Made by a program: the position numbers and the translations under genes
In this document: piece after piece, positions 1 through 6,534 of the stretch
Numbering within the stretch: the first letter of the stretch is position 1
Layout: each line of letters opens with the position of its first letter
From: JABDOU01 sp041567895
GTDB taxonomy: Bacteria > Actinomycetota > Acidimicrobiia > Spongiisociales > SHLN01
Direction: 5' to 3'
Length of the DNA stretch: 17,588 nucleotides
Assembly (NCBI GenBank): GCA_041567895.1
Contig: JBFGAX010000057.1
Span: 1 to 17,588 of the forward strand
The notes under the pieces: model-generated
The model's input: the letters and a program-made list of their open reading frames with translations, nothing else
What the model was told of the DNA's origin: nothing
The model's database searches: none

Positions 1-21
1 CCCCCCCCCCCCCCCCCCCCC
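1..21. repeat. poly-C homopolymer at the window edge
   Basis: Twenty-one consecutive C residues open the window and stop abruptly at ordinary mixed sequence. A run this long at the very end of a contig is more typical of an assembly or read-end artefact than of bacterial DNA. The bases from 22 to 98 hold only the ribosome binding site of the first gene and no other gene I can support. Confidence 0.8.
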
Positions 22-98
22 ACAACTCGTTTTGAGGGTGGTGCGTTGCGGAATACTGGTGTCGCAGCAAGGGTTGAGGCTGTCGCAAGGAGAGCTAG

Positions 99-425
99 AT
101 GAAATCGGCAAATACGAAGGAACCGGAGATCGTCATGTACGGCGCCGACTGGTGTGGCGACTGCATCCGCGCCAAATCGTTCTTCGAAGAGCGAGATATC
201 GCGTTCGCGTATGTCGATCTTGTGGCGCATCCCGAGTTCATGGCAGCTGTGATTGATCGTAACCAGGGTGCCAGGCGGATACCGGTGATCGTTTTTCCTG
301 ATGGCTCGCACCTGACGGAGCCTTCGAACACCGAACTCGCGGCAAAGCTGGCGGATATGCAGAACGGTTCGAGCTCGCCAGGACCTTTATCGGGTCAGGC
401 CTCCAGGAAACCGGCTTCCACGTAG
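99..425 (+). CDS. glutaredoxin-like thiol-disulfide oxidoreductase
   Basis: A 108-residue protein with a thioredoxin-fold start: a short beta strand (IVMYGADW) leads into the CxxC active site CGDC at residues 19-22, followed by a helix rich in charged residues. The cis-proline segment RIPVIVFPDG sits near residue 62. The family reduces disulfides in the cytoplasm; actinobacterial relatives (mycoredoxins) reduce mycothiol mixed disulfides with a WCGYC site, so the Asp inside this CxxC is a variation. The start is well supported: AAGGAGA at 87-93 lies 5 bases before the ATG. The last ~22 residues (Ser/Pro/Gly-rich) are outside the usual fold and overlap the end of the convergent acetyltransferase gene. 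Which thiol cofactor it uses cannot be told from sequence. Confidence 0.85.
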   Translation: MKSANTKEPEIVMYGADWCGDCIRAKSFFEERDIAFAYVDLVAHPEFMAAVIDRNQGARRIPVIVFPDGSHLTEPSNTELAAKLADMQNGSSSPGPLSGQASRKPAST

Positions 426-1000
426 GAGGTACGCCGGGAGCGATATTCGTGGTCGAGCAAGCCCCAGATGCTGTGATCGAGCCAAACGCCTCCGACTTCT
501 AGTTCTTCCCTCAGCAAGCCTTCTCGCTGAAACCCCAGTTTCTCAGCCACTCGCTCCGAGCCGATGTTGCCCGATGCAATCCGGAGCGTCACCCGGTGCA
601 AATCGAGCTCGTTGAATGCGATGTCGAGCATGTGCGCGGCAGCCTCGGTCGCGATTCCGTTTCCGGCCTCGTCGGTGCGAACCCAGTATCCGATCTCGCC
701 GACTCGCGACTGGCGAGAGGTGTACCAGACAGAGACATTGCCAAGGTGTCGATCTTGCTGATTCTGATACCGAATGCTGAAGTCGTAGGCGCGGCCTTCG
801 GCCCATGCCGCGAGAGAGTCTCGCAGGAACAAAAGAGCGTCCCGTCGACCGTAGGACGGCCGCGCCCACGGCATCCACGTCGACAGTTCGTCAAGCGAAG
901 GGAGGACAGCGTCGAGCATCGGCTCGAGGTCTCTTCGCCGGAACGGTCTCAACGTGAGCCGGGGTGTGTACCGGGTTCGATTCGATAGGTGTCGGGCCAT
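395..1000 (-). CDS. GNAT-family N-acetyltransferase (RimJ/RimL type)
   Basis: A 201-residue protein of the size and layout of RimJ/RimL-like acetyltransferases, which move acetyl from acetyl-CoA to the alpha-amine of ribosomal proteins or to small amines. It opens with the family-typical RLTLRPFRRRDLEPM segment. The acetyl-CoA pyrophosphate loop is seen as GYWVRTDEAGNGIATEAA (about residues 124-141), with Gly-Asn-Gly in the loop, and the later block SERVAEKLGFQREGLLREE (about 168-186) is the typical motif B. The gene overlaps the glutaredoxin-like gene tail-to-tail by 31 bp and is divergent from the Nudix gene. The ATG at 1000 has no clear ribosome binding site but has a TAGGCT -10-like box 7 nt upstream, so the mRNA may be leaderless. 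The substrate is unknown. Confidence 0.88.
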   Translation of the reverse strand: MARHLSNRTRYTPRLTLRPFRRRDLEPMLDAVLPSLDELSTWMPWARPSYGRRDALLFLRDSLAAWAEGRAYDFSIRYQNQQDRHLGNVSVWYTSRQSRVGEIGYWVRTDEAGNGIATEAAAHMLDIAFNELDLHRVTLRIASGNIGSERVAEKLGFQREGLLREELEVGGVWLDHSIWGLLDHEYRSRRTSYVEAGFLEA

Positions 1001-1007
1001 GGGTATC

Positions 1008-1017
1008 AGCCTATCGT
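1008..1017. promoter_or_regulatory. overlapping divergent -10 boxes (GNAT and Nudix genes)
   Basis: On the minus strand TAGGCT (1013-1008) lies 7 nt before the acetyltransferase ATG at 1000. On the plus strand TATCGT (1012-1017) lies 6 nt before the GTG at 1024. Both match the actinobacterial TAnnnT -10 pattern and would place the transcription start at or next to the start codon. Neither gene has a Shine-Dalgarno sequence. I see no good -35 hexamer for either, so this is a candidate only. Confidence 0.35.
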
Positions 1018-1023
1018 CATGGC

Positions 1024-1560
1024 GTGCACCCGTTTCTCTCGAATCTCGACAGCTTGCCCACCGAACCTCCGCGCGGGACCCACGTTCGCGCTGCTGTGCT
1101 GCTTCCGCTGTATTGGGACGGCAGTGAAATCAGGCTGGTTTTCATCAAGCGCCCGCTGCACATGAAGAGCCATCCCGGCCAGATCGCTTTTCCGGGCGGC
1201 CGTGTCGATGCCGAAGACATGACCGCCATTGACACCGCTCTCCGCGAAGCTGAAGAAGAGGTTGGCATCCAGCCGGAGGAGGTGGAGGTGATCGGTGTTC
1301 TCGACACCGTGACCGCTCGTCAGCAGGACCAGTGGATCGTACCGGTGGTCGGTTGGCTCGAATCGGAACCTGTCTTTCGCCCGAACAGCTGGGAAGTCGA
1401 CAAAATCCACACGCCGCCGCTCAGCCATTTCACCGATGATGCGCGGTGGTACAAACGAGACTTCGCAGGCCACGACATCTGGTACATCGAGATGGACGAC
1501 AACGAAGTCCTCTGGGGCGCCTCGGCCAACATGTTGAGAGACATGCTGGATAGGTTGTAA
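1024..1560 (+). CDS. Nudix hydrolase, CoA pyrophosphatase-like
   Basis: A 178-residue protein when started at GTG 1024. An upstream in-frame ATG at 964 would lie inside the divergent gene, and its 20 extra residues look non-coding. The Nudix box is at about residues 58-82 of the short form: GGRVDAEDM followed by TALREAEEEVGI, with the REAEEE metal-binding core. Just before it stands HPGQIAFPGG, the companion signature of the CoA-pyrophosphatase (NudL/YeaB) group, so the likely reaction is cleavage of CoA or acyl-CoA to 3',5'-ADP and (acyl)phosphopantetheine. This function is inferred from the paired motifs. Length is normal for the group. No ribosome binding site precedes the GTG, which fits a leaderless transcript. 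Confidence 0.88.
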   Translation: MHPFLSNLDSLPTEPPRGTHVRAAVLLPLYWDGSEIRLVFIKRPLHMKSHPGQIAFPGGRVDAEDMTAIDTALREAEEEVGIQPEEVEVIGVLDTVTARQQDQWIVPVVGWLESEPVFRPNSWEVDKIHTPPLSHFTDDARWYKRDFAGHDIWYIEMDDNEVLWGASANMLRDMLDRL

Positions 1561-1569
1561 TCGAGGTCA

Positions 1570-1604
1570 GCCCGCGTCGGCTCGGCGTCGACACTGACGC
1601 GGGC
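1570..1604 (+). terminator. GC-rich hairpin downstream of the Nudix gene
   Basis: A perfect 9-bp inverted repeat, GCCCGCGTC (1570-1578) with GACGCGGGC (1596-1604), encloses a 17-nt loop and starts 10 bp after the Nudix stop codon. There is no T-run behind it, so it is either a Rho-independent terminator of the U-less kind seen in GC-rich bacteria or only an mRNA 3' end stabiliser. Confidence 0.4.
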
Positions 1605-1701
1605 CCGTCAAGTTGTCCGAGGTGGTTCGCAGTCTTCTTGACCAAAGGGCCTAGAAGACTCGCGCATACCACGACGGAATAGGAGCTAGCCTTGGATTGC
1701 T

Positions 1702-1840
1702 TGGCAATAGCCGGGCGCTTCTGTTGGTAGCGAAGTCCGGTTTGAATCCGGCGCTGTCCCGCAACTGTGATGCTTGCTCCTCGAATGCTCTCTCCAGGGC
1801 TTTGGAGGACGAGCCAGCCAGGTCGCCTTCCGGCAGGAGC
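1702..1840 (+). promoter_or_regulatory. cobalamin (B12) riboswitch aptamer
   Basis: The conserved core of class-I cobalamin riboswitches is present. GCGAAGTCCGG leads into the P5 hairpin CCGG/CCGG around 1737-1750, followed by GCTGTCCCGCAACTGTGA (1753-1770), which closely matches the family core. The 3' B12-box-like segment GAGCCAGCCAGGTCGCC is at 1811-1827. The closing stems can be drawn: GCCG (1710-1713) with CGGC (1831-1834), and GGCG (1714-1717) with CGCC (1824-1827). It is 82 bp upstream of a B12-type ABC importer, the expected regulon. The 5' limit is approximate. The upstream 1605-1700 stretch holds a TTGACC (1638-1643) that could be a -35 element, but I found no matching -10. Confidence 0.9.
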
Positions 1841-1921
1841 TGAACGAAACCGCTCACGAGGTAGGAGCGCTTCGTCGGCAGCTTTCCTGTCGTCGAGCAC
1901 CCCCCACACGTCAGGAGAAGC
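1834..1921 (+). promoter_or_regulatory. riboswitch expression platform masking the btuF RBS
   Basis: GCTTTCCTG (1881-1889) pairs with CAGGAGAAGC (1912-1921) with one bulged G, burying the AGGAG ribosome binding site (1913-1917) of the gene starting at 1922. The same strand can instead pair upstream: CAGCT (1879-1883) with AGCTG (1838-1842), and CCTG (1886-1889) with CAGG (1834-1837). This alternative overlaps the 3' strand of the aptamer closing stem. The two folds exclude each other, which points to control of translation start: RBS open without B12, masked with B12. The pairing is visible; the direction of switching is inferred from known B12 riboswitches. Confidence 0.65.
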
Positions 1922-2932
1922 ATGCGTATCCGTTTGGCCGTCCTTTTGGCCTTGTCTTTGATATTCGTCGCCTGCGGAAGCGGGTCGATCGACTCGACTG
2001 TCGCATCCGGAGCCGGGGACACCAGCACCACCGATGCTCCGACCACATCGCTTCCCCCGGCGACGTCGACCACGACTACCTCACCGTCTACGGGTAGGGC
2101 CGGTTTTCCTGTAACCGTAGAAACCGCTGTCGGTCCCGTGACTGTCGACGACCGGCCGCAGGCAATCGTTTCGATTTCACCGACGTCAACAGAGGTTCTG
2201 TTTGCAATAGGCGCCGGTAGCCAGGTGATTGCCGTTGACGATCAATCGAATTTTCCGGCCGACGCGCCCGTCACGGACCTGACGGGCTTCTCGTCGAGCG
2301 CCGAATCGATCGCGGCATTTGACCCTGATCTCGTATTCCTGAGTTTCGACCCGGGAGACCTCGTTAGCGGATTGAAGGCGTTGGACATCCCGGTTGTCGT
2401 TCACGGGGCAGCTGCGTCGCTCGATGATGCGTATGAACAGATTCAACAAGCCGGTGTGCTGACCGGCAACGAGGATTCCGCTTTGATGCTGATCGGAGAC
2501 ATTCGCGATCAAATCGACTCTCTCGCCTCACAGCTTCCTCTGCGGGAAGAACCGCTGACGTACTACCACGAACTCGACAACACCTACTACTCGCTCACCT
2601 CCTCGACCTTTGTCGGGGAGATCTACGACCACTTCGGGCTCGTCAACATCGCGGATCCCGCTGATGCCGACGGATTTGGATACCCGCAGCTGTCGGAAGA
2701 ATTCATCATCGAACAAGATCCTGATCTCATCTTCCTGGCTGACACGAAGTGCTGCGGTCAAAACGCAGAGACCGTCGCAGCTCGCCCCGGTTGGGATCAA
2801 CTGACCGCCGTTCAAACCGGTCGCGTAGTTGAGCTGGACGACGACATCGCGAGCCGCTGGGGCCCGCGAGTGAGCGTGCTTCTCGCAGAGATCTCGGCGG
2901 CAATAGAGGGCGTTCCGGCTTCGACAGAATGA
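1922..2932 (+). CDS. btuF: vitamin B12 ABC transporter, substrate-binding lipoprotein
   Basis: A 336-residue periplasmic-binding-type protein. Residues 1-17 form a basic then hydrophobic signal peptide ending in FVAC, with Cys18 as the likely lipid-anchored residue. Residues 20-58 are a Ser/Thr/Pro linker typical of surface lipoproteins in Gram-positive bacteria. From about residue 62 follows a TroA/BtuF-like fold: RPQAIVSISPTSTEVLFAIG, then AAFDPDLVFLS, then a second lobe with EQDPDLIFLADTKCCG and a C-terminal RPGWDQLTAVQTGRVVEL. These blocks occur in iron-siderophore and cobalamin binders alike; the upstream cobalamin riboswitch is the argument for B12. The AGGAG site lies 4 nt before the ATG. 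It is the first gene of btuFCD and delivers substrate to the permease encoded 7 bp downstream. Confidence 0.88.
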   Translation: MRIRLAVLLALSLIFVACGSGSIDSTVASGAGDTSTTDAPTTSLPPATSTTTTSPSTGRAGFPVTVETAVGPVTVDDRPQAIVSISPTSTEVLFAIGAGSQVIAVDDQSNFPADAPVTDLTGFSSSAESIAAFDPDLVFLSFDPGDLVSGLKALDIPVVVHGAAASLDDAYEQIQQAGVLTGNEDSALMLIGDIRDQIDSLASQLPLREEPLTYYHELDNTYYSLTSSTFVGEIYDHFGLVNIADPADADGFGYPQLSEEFIIEQDPDLIFLADTKCCGQNAETVAARPGWDQLTAVQTGRVVELDDDIASRWGPRVSVLLAEISAAIEGVPASTE

Positions 2933-2939
2933 ACACTCG

Positions 2940-3980
2940 ATGACCACAACCCGGCTTCCGCTTTCACGACTCAAACCTTCATGGCTGGTTGGGGGAGTTG
3001 TCGTGCTGGGAGTGGCCGTCCTCGTGGGCGCGCTCATCGGACCCGCTGAAGTTTCGGCTGCCAACATCTTTGGAACTCTCCTGGACCGCGTGTTCGGGAT
3101 TCAACGAGACGTCCCTGCCAGGCAGGCGGGAATCATCTGGGAAATCAGGCTTCCCCGGGTTGTCCTCGGCTTGCTGGTCGGCGGTATGTTGGCTGTCGCC
3201 GGTGGCTCGTACCAGGGCGTGTTTCGAAACCCGCTCGCCGATCCTTATCTGCTCGGCGCAGCAGCCGGAGCAGGCCTCGGCGCAACGATCGCCATTGTGC
3301 TTTCGACCGCCGGAGGTACCCCGGCCTGGGCGACTCCGGCAGCCTTTGTAGGAGCGCTTGGAGCTGTCGGGTTGGCAACAGCAATCGGATCAGCCGCTGA
3401 CGGCAACCGGTCGACCGCAACCTTGCTCCTGGCCGGTATCGCCGTGGCGAGCTTTCTGACGGCGATCCAAACATTCATCCTGCAGCGCCGGGTCGATACG
3501 GTGCAGCAGGTGTATTCGTGGATTCTTGGTCGGGTGGCCACGACCGGTTGGTCGGAGGTGTGGCAGGTGCTCCCATACACCGTGGTCTGCGTGGGAGTCT
3601 TGTTCTGGTATCGACGTTCTCTCGACGTGCTGGCAGTCGGTGATGATGTAGCCGAGACCCTCGGGATCAACGCCCGCCGGACGAGATTGATGGTGGTCGT
3701 GTTCGCTTCATTGGCGACGGCTGCGGCCGTATCGGTCAGCGGACTGATCGGATTTGTAGGTCTGGTCATTCCTCATATGATTCGCCTCCTTTCCGGTCCC
3801 AGCTATCGCGTGATCTTGCCGCTGGCATTCCTCGGGGGTGGCGCGTTTCTGGTACTCGCCGACACCGTTGCCCGTCAGGCCTTCGCTCCGGCTGAGATTC
3901 CCATCGGGGTTGTGACCGCATTCGTTGGCGCACCGTTCTTCATGTCGATGCTCTTGCGCGGCAGGAAATCGTTCTCATGA
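2940..3980 (+). CDS. btuC: vitamin B12 ABC transporter, permease (FecCD family)
   Basis: A 346-residue very hydrophobic protein of the FecCD/BtuC permease family, which usually has ten membrane helices per subunit. Family hallmarks are visible: IRLPRVVLGLLVGGMLAVAG near residues 69-88, then YQGVFRNPLADPYLLG (91-106), and near the C-terminus GLIGFVGLVIPHMIRLLSG, the segment carrying the coupling helix that contacts the ATPase. The family transports siderophore iron, haem or cobalamin; B12 is assigned from the upstream riboswitch. It starts 7 bp after btuF and its last codons overlap btuD (ATGA), consistent with one transcript and translational coupling. Confidence 0.9.
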   Translation: MTTTRLPLSRLKPSWLVGGVVVLGVAVLVGALIGPAEVSAANIFGTLLDRVFGIQRDVPARQAGIIWEIRLPRVVLGLLVGGMLAVAGGSYQGVFRNPLADPYLLGAAAGAGLGATIAIVLSTAGGTPAWATPAAFVGALGAVGLATAIGSAADGNRSTATLLLAGIAVASFLTAIQTFILQRRVDTVQQVYSWILGRVATTGWSEVWQVLPYTVVCVGVLFWYRRSLDVLAVGDDVAETLGINARRTRLMVVVFASLATAAAVSVSGLIGFVGLVIPHMIRLLSGPSYRVILPLAFLGGGAFLVLADTVARQAFAPAEIPIGVVTAFVGAPFFMSMLLRGRKSFS

Positions 3981-4726
3981 TCACCTGCAAGGACGTTTCG
4001 GTGACGATCGGACACGCCCGACTGTTGAAGGAAGTCGGCTTCACGGTGGAGGAAGGGCAGTGGCTGGGCGTCATCGGACCGAACGGTGCCGGCAAGAGCA
4101 CGTTGTTGAGAATCCTTGCGGGACGTCAACAACATGCCGGCGTCGTTGAGATCGGAGGAGAATCCGTCCTGTCACGACGAGCCAGATCGCACATGATCGC
4201 CTACCTGGAGCAAACGCCAACGGTTCCGGAAGGGATGTTTGTCGCCGATTACGTGATGCTTGGCCGCACGCCTCACCTCTCTCCGTTCGGAAGCGAACGA
4301 GACCTGGATCACCAGATCGTGTCGGAGGTACTGGATCGTCTCGACCTGACGAATATGGCAGGACGGCGTCTTGATACCCTGTCGGGGGGTGAACGACAGC
4401 GCGTGCTCATAGGCCGGGCTTTGGCCCAATCTGCGCCGGTGGTACTTCTCGATGAGCCGACTACGGCACTGGATCTCGGTCATCAACAGGAGGTACTGGA
4501 ACTCCTCGACGAACTGCGCCGGACCCGGAGCCTGACGCTCGTCTCTACGATGCATGATCTCACCATGGCCGGTCAGTACCCGGATACGCTGGTGATGATC
4601 GACAAGGGCGAAATCGTTGCCAGTGGCAACGCTCGGGAGGTACTGACGCCGGAACTGATCGTTGGCCATTATCGGGCCAACGTCGAGGTGCGAGACGGAG
4701 TCGTGCGGCCTGTGCGCCCGACCTAG
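3977..4726 (+). CDS. btuD: vitamin B12 ABC transporter, ATP-binding protein
   Basis: A 249-residue ABC ATPase with all catalytic elements intact: Walker A GPNGAGKS at residues 34-41, Q-loop Gln79 in YLEQT, ABC signature LSGGE at 135-139, Walker B VVLLDE at 155-160 followed by the D-loop, and the switch His193 in STMHD. The length is normal for BtuD/FhuC-type subunits. It powers import through the BtuC permease from the cytoplasmic face. The start ATG overlaps the btuC stop by four bases (ATGA). Substrate assignment rests on the operon and its B12 riboswitch, not on the ATPase itself. Confidence 0.92.
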   Translation: MITCKDVSVTIGHARLLKEVGFTVEEGQWLGVIGPNGAGKSTLLRILAGRQQHAGVVEIGGESVLSRRARSHMIAYLEQTPTVPEGMFVADYVMLGRTPHLSPFGSERDLDHQIVSEVLDRLDLTNMAGRRLDTLSGGERQRVLIGRALAQSAPVVLLDEPTTALDLGHQQEVLELLDELRRTRSLTLVSTMHDLTMAGQYPDTLVMIDKGEIVASGNAREVLTPELIVGHYRANVEVRDGVVRPVRPT

Positions 4727-4733
4727 CAAAAAC

Positions 4734-4762
4734 TTGCGTGGCCGCCGGCTTTTGGTCATACT
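4734..4762 (+). promoter_or_regulatory. candidate promoter of the cimA leader
   Basis: TTGCGT (4734-4739) and CATACT (4757-4762) are separated by exactly 17 bp and resemble -35 and -10 elements (3/6 and 4/6 to the consensus). Transcription would start about 7 nt later, at 4769-4771, coinciding with the ATG of the leader reading frame at 4771. That would make a leaderless leader-peptide transcript. Confidence 0.5.
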
Positions 4763-4770
4763 CTGGAACG

Positions 4771-4794
4771 ATGAAAATTTGGATTATTACCTGA
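4771..4794 (+). CDS. putative Ile-rich leader peptide (MKIWIIT)
   Basis: A seven-codon reading frame, ATG AAA ATT TGG ATT ATT ACC TGA, lies directly downstream of a promoter-like pair and directly before two stable hairpins upstream of cimA. Three of seven residues are Ile, the end product of the pathway that cimA starts, and one is Trp, the substrate of the co-transcribed trpS. All Ile codons are ATT, whereas high-GC genomes usually prefer ATC. There is no Shine-Dalgarno site, so translation would need a leaderless start. No protein homology is possible at this length; the call rests on composition and position. Confidence 0.5.
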   Translation: MKIWIIT

Positions 4795-4827
4795 CGCATG
4801 CGTTTCCGCGTGAGCGGAACGTGTGCG
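4795..4827 (+). promoter_or_regulatory. long hairpin abutting the leader stop codon
   Basis: The stem pairs 4795-4809 with 4814-4827: 14 base pairs with one bulged T (4803) and two G-U pairs, closed by a GTGA (GNRA-type) tetraloop at 4810-4813. It starts one base after the TGA of the leader peptide, so a ribosome on the leader would be expected to affect its lower stem. Confidence 0.55.
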
Positions 4828-4831
4828 CCTG

Positions 4832-4855
4832 CCTCCGCCTCGGCGGAGGTTTCTT
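4832..4855 (+). terminator. intrinsic terminator or attenuator upstream of cimA
   Basis: CCTCCGCC (4832-4839) pairs perfectly with GGCGGAGG (4842-4849), best drawn as 7 bp with a CTCG loop, and is followed at once by TTTCTT (4850-4855). It is a standard intrinsic terminator shape with a short U-tract. It could end the btuFCD transcript (106 bp after btuD) or act as an attenuator of cimA. GCGGA (4814-4818) in the preceding hairpin could pair with TCCGC (4834-4838) as a competing structure. Confidence 0.65.
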
Positions 4856-4901
4856 CATTCCTGACCAACGAACCGATGAACGAATGACAGAGAAGCCACC
4901 A

Positions 4902-4973
4902 ATGACCAACCTGCTGATAGCGCAGAAACTCGTGCCGATAGCCGTGAGAGGATCCGATGGCCGGCCCGATTGA
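4902..4973 (+). CDS. possible small ORF overlapping the cimA start
   Basis: A 23-residue frame beginning MTNLLIAQKLVPIAV is rich in branched-chain residues (three Leu, two Ile, two Val in the first 15). Both Ile are the rare codon ATA. It ends 17 bp inside cimA in another frame, so it could couple translation to branched-chain aminoacyl-tRNA supply. The upstream AGAGAAG is only a moderate ribosome binding site. It may equally be chance. Confidence 0.25.
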   Translation: MTNLLIAQKLVPIAVRGSDGRPD

Positions 4974-6534
4974 GATCTACGATACGACCCTACGAGACGG
5001 TGCACAGCTCGAAGGGTTGAGCCTCACCGTCGAGGACAAGATGAAGATCGCTCAGCTCCTGGACGAGCTTGGTGTTGACTACATCGAGGGTGGGTGGCCA
5101 GGGGCGTTGCCGAAAGATACGGAGTTCTTTGCGCGCGCCGCCAAGGAACTGGACCTCGAGACTTCCGTTCTCGTGGCCTTTGGCTCGACGTGCCGGCCAA
5201 ATACCGCGGCTGATCAAGACGAACAGCTCGAAGCCTTGTTGGAGGCAGGAACCGAGGTGATTTGTATCGTCGCCAAATCCTGGGATTACCACGTCACTGA
5301 AGCCCTTCTCGTCGATCTTGACGAGGGCCTGAGGATGGTGAGAGACTCGGTCGCGTTCCTCAAAGGTGCTGACAAGAGGGTATTTGTAGATGCTGAGCAT
5401 TTCTTCGATGGCTACCTCGCCAATTCCGATTTCGCTCTCGGGGTTCTACAGGCGTCAATCGACGCCGGAGCCGAACGGGTGATTTTGTGCGATACCAACG
5501 GCGGGATGATCCCCGACGAGATTCACAGGATCGTTACTGAAGTCGCCCTGGCGATTCCCGAGGCTCGCCTCGGGATTCATGCTCACAACGACAGCGGATG
5601 CGCGGTTGCGAATACGCTGGCGGCGGTCGAGGCCGGTGCCATCCAGGCTCAGGGGTGCATCAATGGTTACGGAGAGCGAACCGGAAACGCTGATCTGTGT
5701 TCGGTCATTCCAGATCTGGTCTTCAAGAAAGACCTTCCCGCCCTATCGCAATCTCGCCTCGAGAAGCTCACTCCGATCTCTCATCACATAGCCGAGATCG
5801 CCAACCTCTCGCTCGACCCTCACAAGCCATATGTCGGTGCTTCGGCCTTTGCTCACAAAGCCGGGCTGCATACGTCGGCGATCGCACGGCGCCCCGACGC
5901 CTATGAGCACATAAACCCTGATCGAGTCGGCAACACAACTCGTATGGTCGTCTCCGAGATGGCGGGTAAATCGACCATCATCGCGAAGGCCAAGGAGCAG
6001 GGAATCGATTTCGATGAGTCGCTTGCCGCCACGTTGCTGGTCGAAGTCAAGGACATGGAGAACCGCGGCTATCAAATCGAGGCTGCGGATGGAACATTCG
6101 AGCTGATGGTGCGCCGGGCGATGGGCTGGCAGCAGGATTTTTTCGAGGTCGAGTCCTTTCGGGTCTTCATTGAGCGTCGGCCAGGCGAAGATCTCGATGT
6201 GGTTTCGGAAGCAACGATCAAAGTCCATGTCGGCGGTGAACGCGTGGTTGCGACTCGTGAAGGAAACGGACCGGTGAATGCCATCGATCAAGCGCTGCGT
6301 GCCGCATTGGCCCCCCACTATCCGGAGATCGATCACATTCATCTCACCGACTACCGGGTCCGCGTGCTGGATCCGGGAGCCGGAACCGGGGCGGTTACGA
6401 GGGTGCTTCTCGAGCAGTCAAACGGGATCGATGCCTGGGGAACCATCGGTGTGCACGAAAACATCATTGAGGCGAGCTGGGAAGCAGTAGTCGACGGCCT
6501 CGTCGTAGGTCTCCTGCGAGAACGCCAGGAATGA
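4957..6534 (+). CDS. cimA: citramalate synthase (or related isopropylmalate synthase-like enzyme)
   Basis: A 525-residue protein of the DRE-TIM metallolyase family. The N-terminal catalytic barrel starts IEIYDTTLRDGAQLEGLSLT with the Arg13-Asp14 pair, followed by YIEGGWPGALPKD, which is characteristic of the citramalate synthase branch rather than LeuA. The metal-binding HAHND is at 208-212, followed by QGCINGYGERTGNADL. The C-terminal ~130 residues (from about DVVSEATIKVHVGGE) form the LeuA-type allosteric domain. The enzyme condenses pyruvate and acetyl-CoA to (R)-citramalate, entering isoleucine synthesis without threonine. Start: AGGA at 4949-4952, 4 nt before the ATG. It overlaps trpS by 4 bp. 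The leader region upstream suggests control by isoleucine supply. Feedback by Ile on the C-terminal domain is expected from the family. Confidence 0.92.
   Translation: MAGPIEIYDTTLRDGAQLEGLSLTVEDKMKIAQLLDELGVDYIEGGWPGALPKDTEFFARAAKELDLETSVLVAFGSTCRPNTAADQDEQLEALLEAGTEVICIVAKSWDYHVTEALLVDLDEGLRMVRDSVAFLKGADKRVFVDAEHFFDGYLANSDFALGVLQASIDAGAERVILCDTNGGMIPDEIHRIVTEVALAIPEARLGIHAHNDSGCAVANTLAAVEAGAIQAQGCINGYGERTGNADLCSVIPDLVFKKDLPALSQSRLEKLTPISHHIAEIANLSLDPHKPYVGASAFAHKAGLHTSAIARRPDAYEHINPDRVGNTTRMVVSEMAGKSTIIAKAKEQGIDFDESLAATLLVEVKDMENRGYQIEAADGTFELMVRRAMGWQQDFFEVESFRVFIERRPGEDLDVVSEATIKVHVGGERVVATREGNGPVNAIDQALRAALAPHYPEIDHIHLTDYRVRVLDPGAGTGAVTRVLLEQSNGIDAWGTIGVHENIIEASWEAVVDGLVVGLLRERQE

Noticed and set aside
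964..1023. N-terminal extension of the Nudix protein starting at ATG 964
   Set aside because: It would run through the start of the divergent acetyltransferase gene, and its 20 residues do not resemble the family, which begins just before the VRAAVLLPL strand.
1651..2097. Open frames on both strands over the riboswitch and the btuF signal region
   Set aside because: The DNA is explained by the cobalamin aptamer, the RBS hairpin and the Ser/Thr-rich lipoprotein linker; the frames show no protein features.
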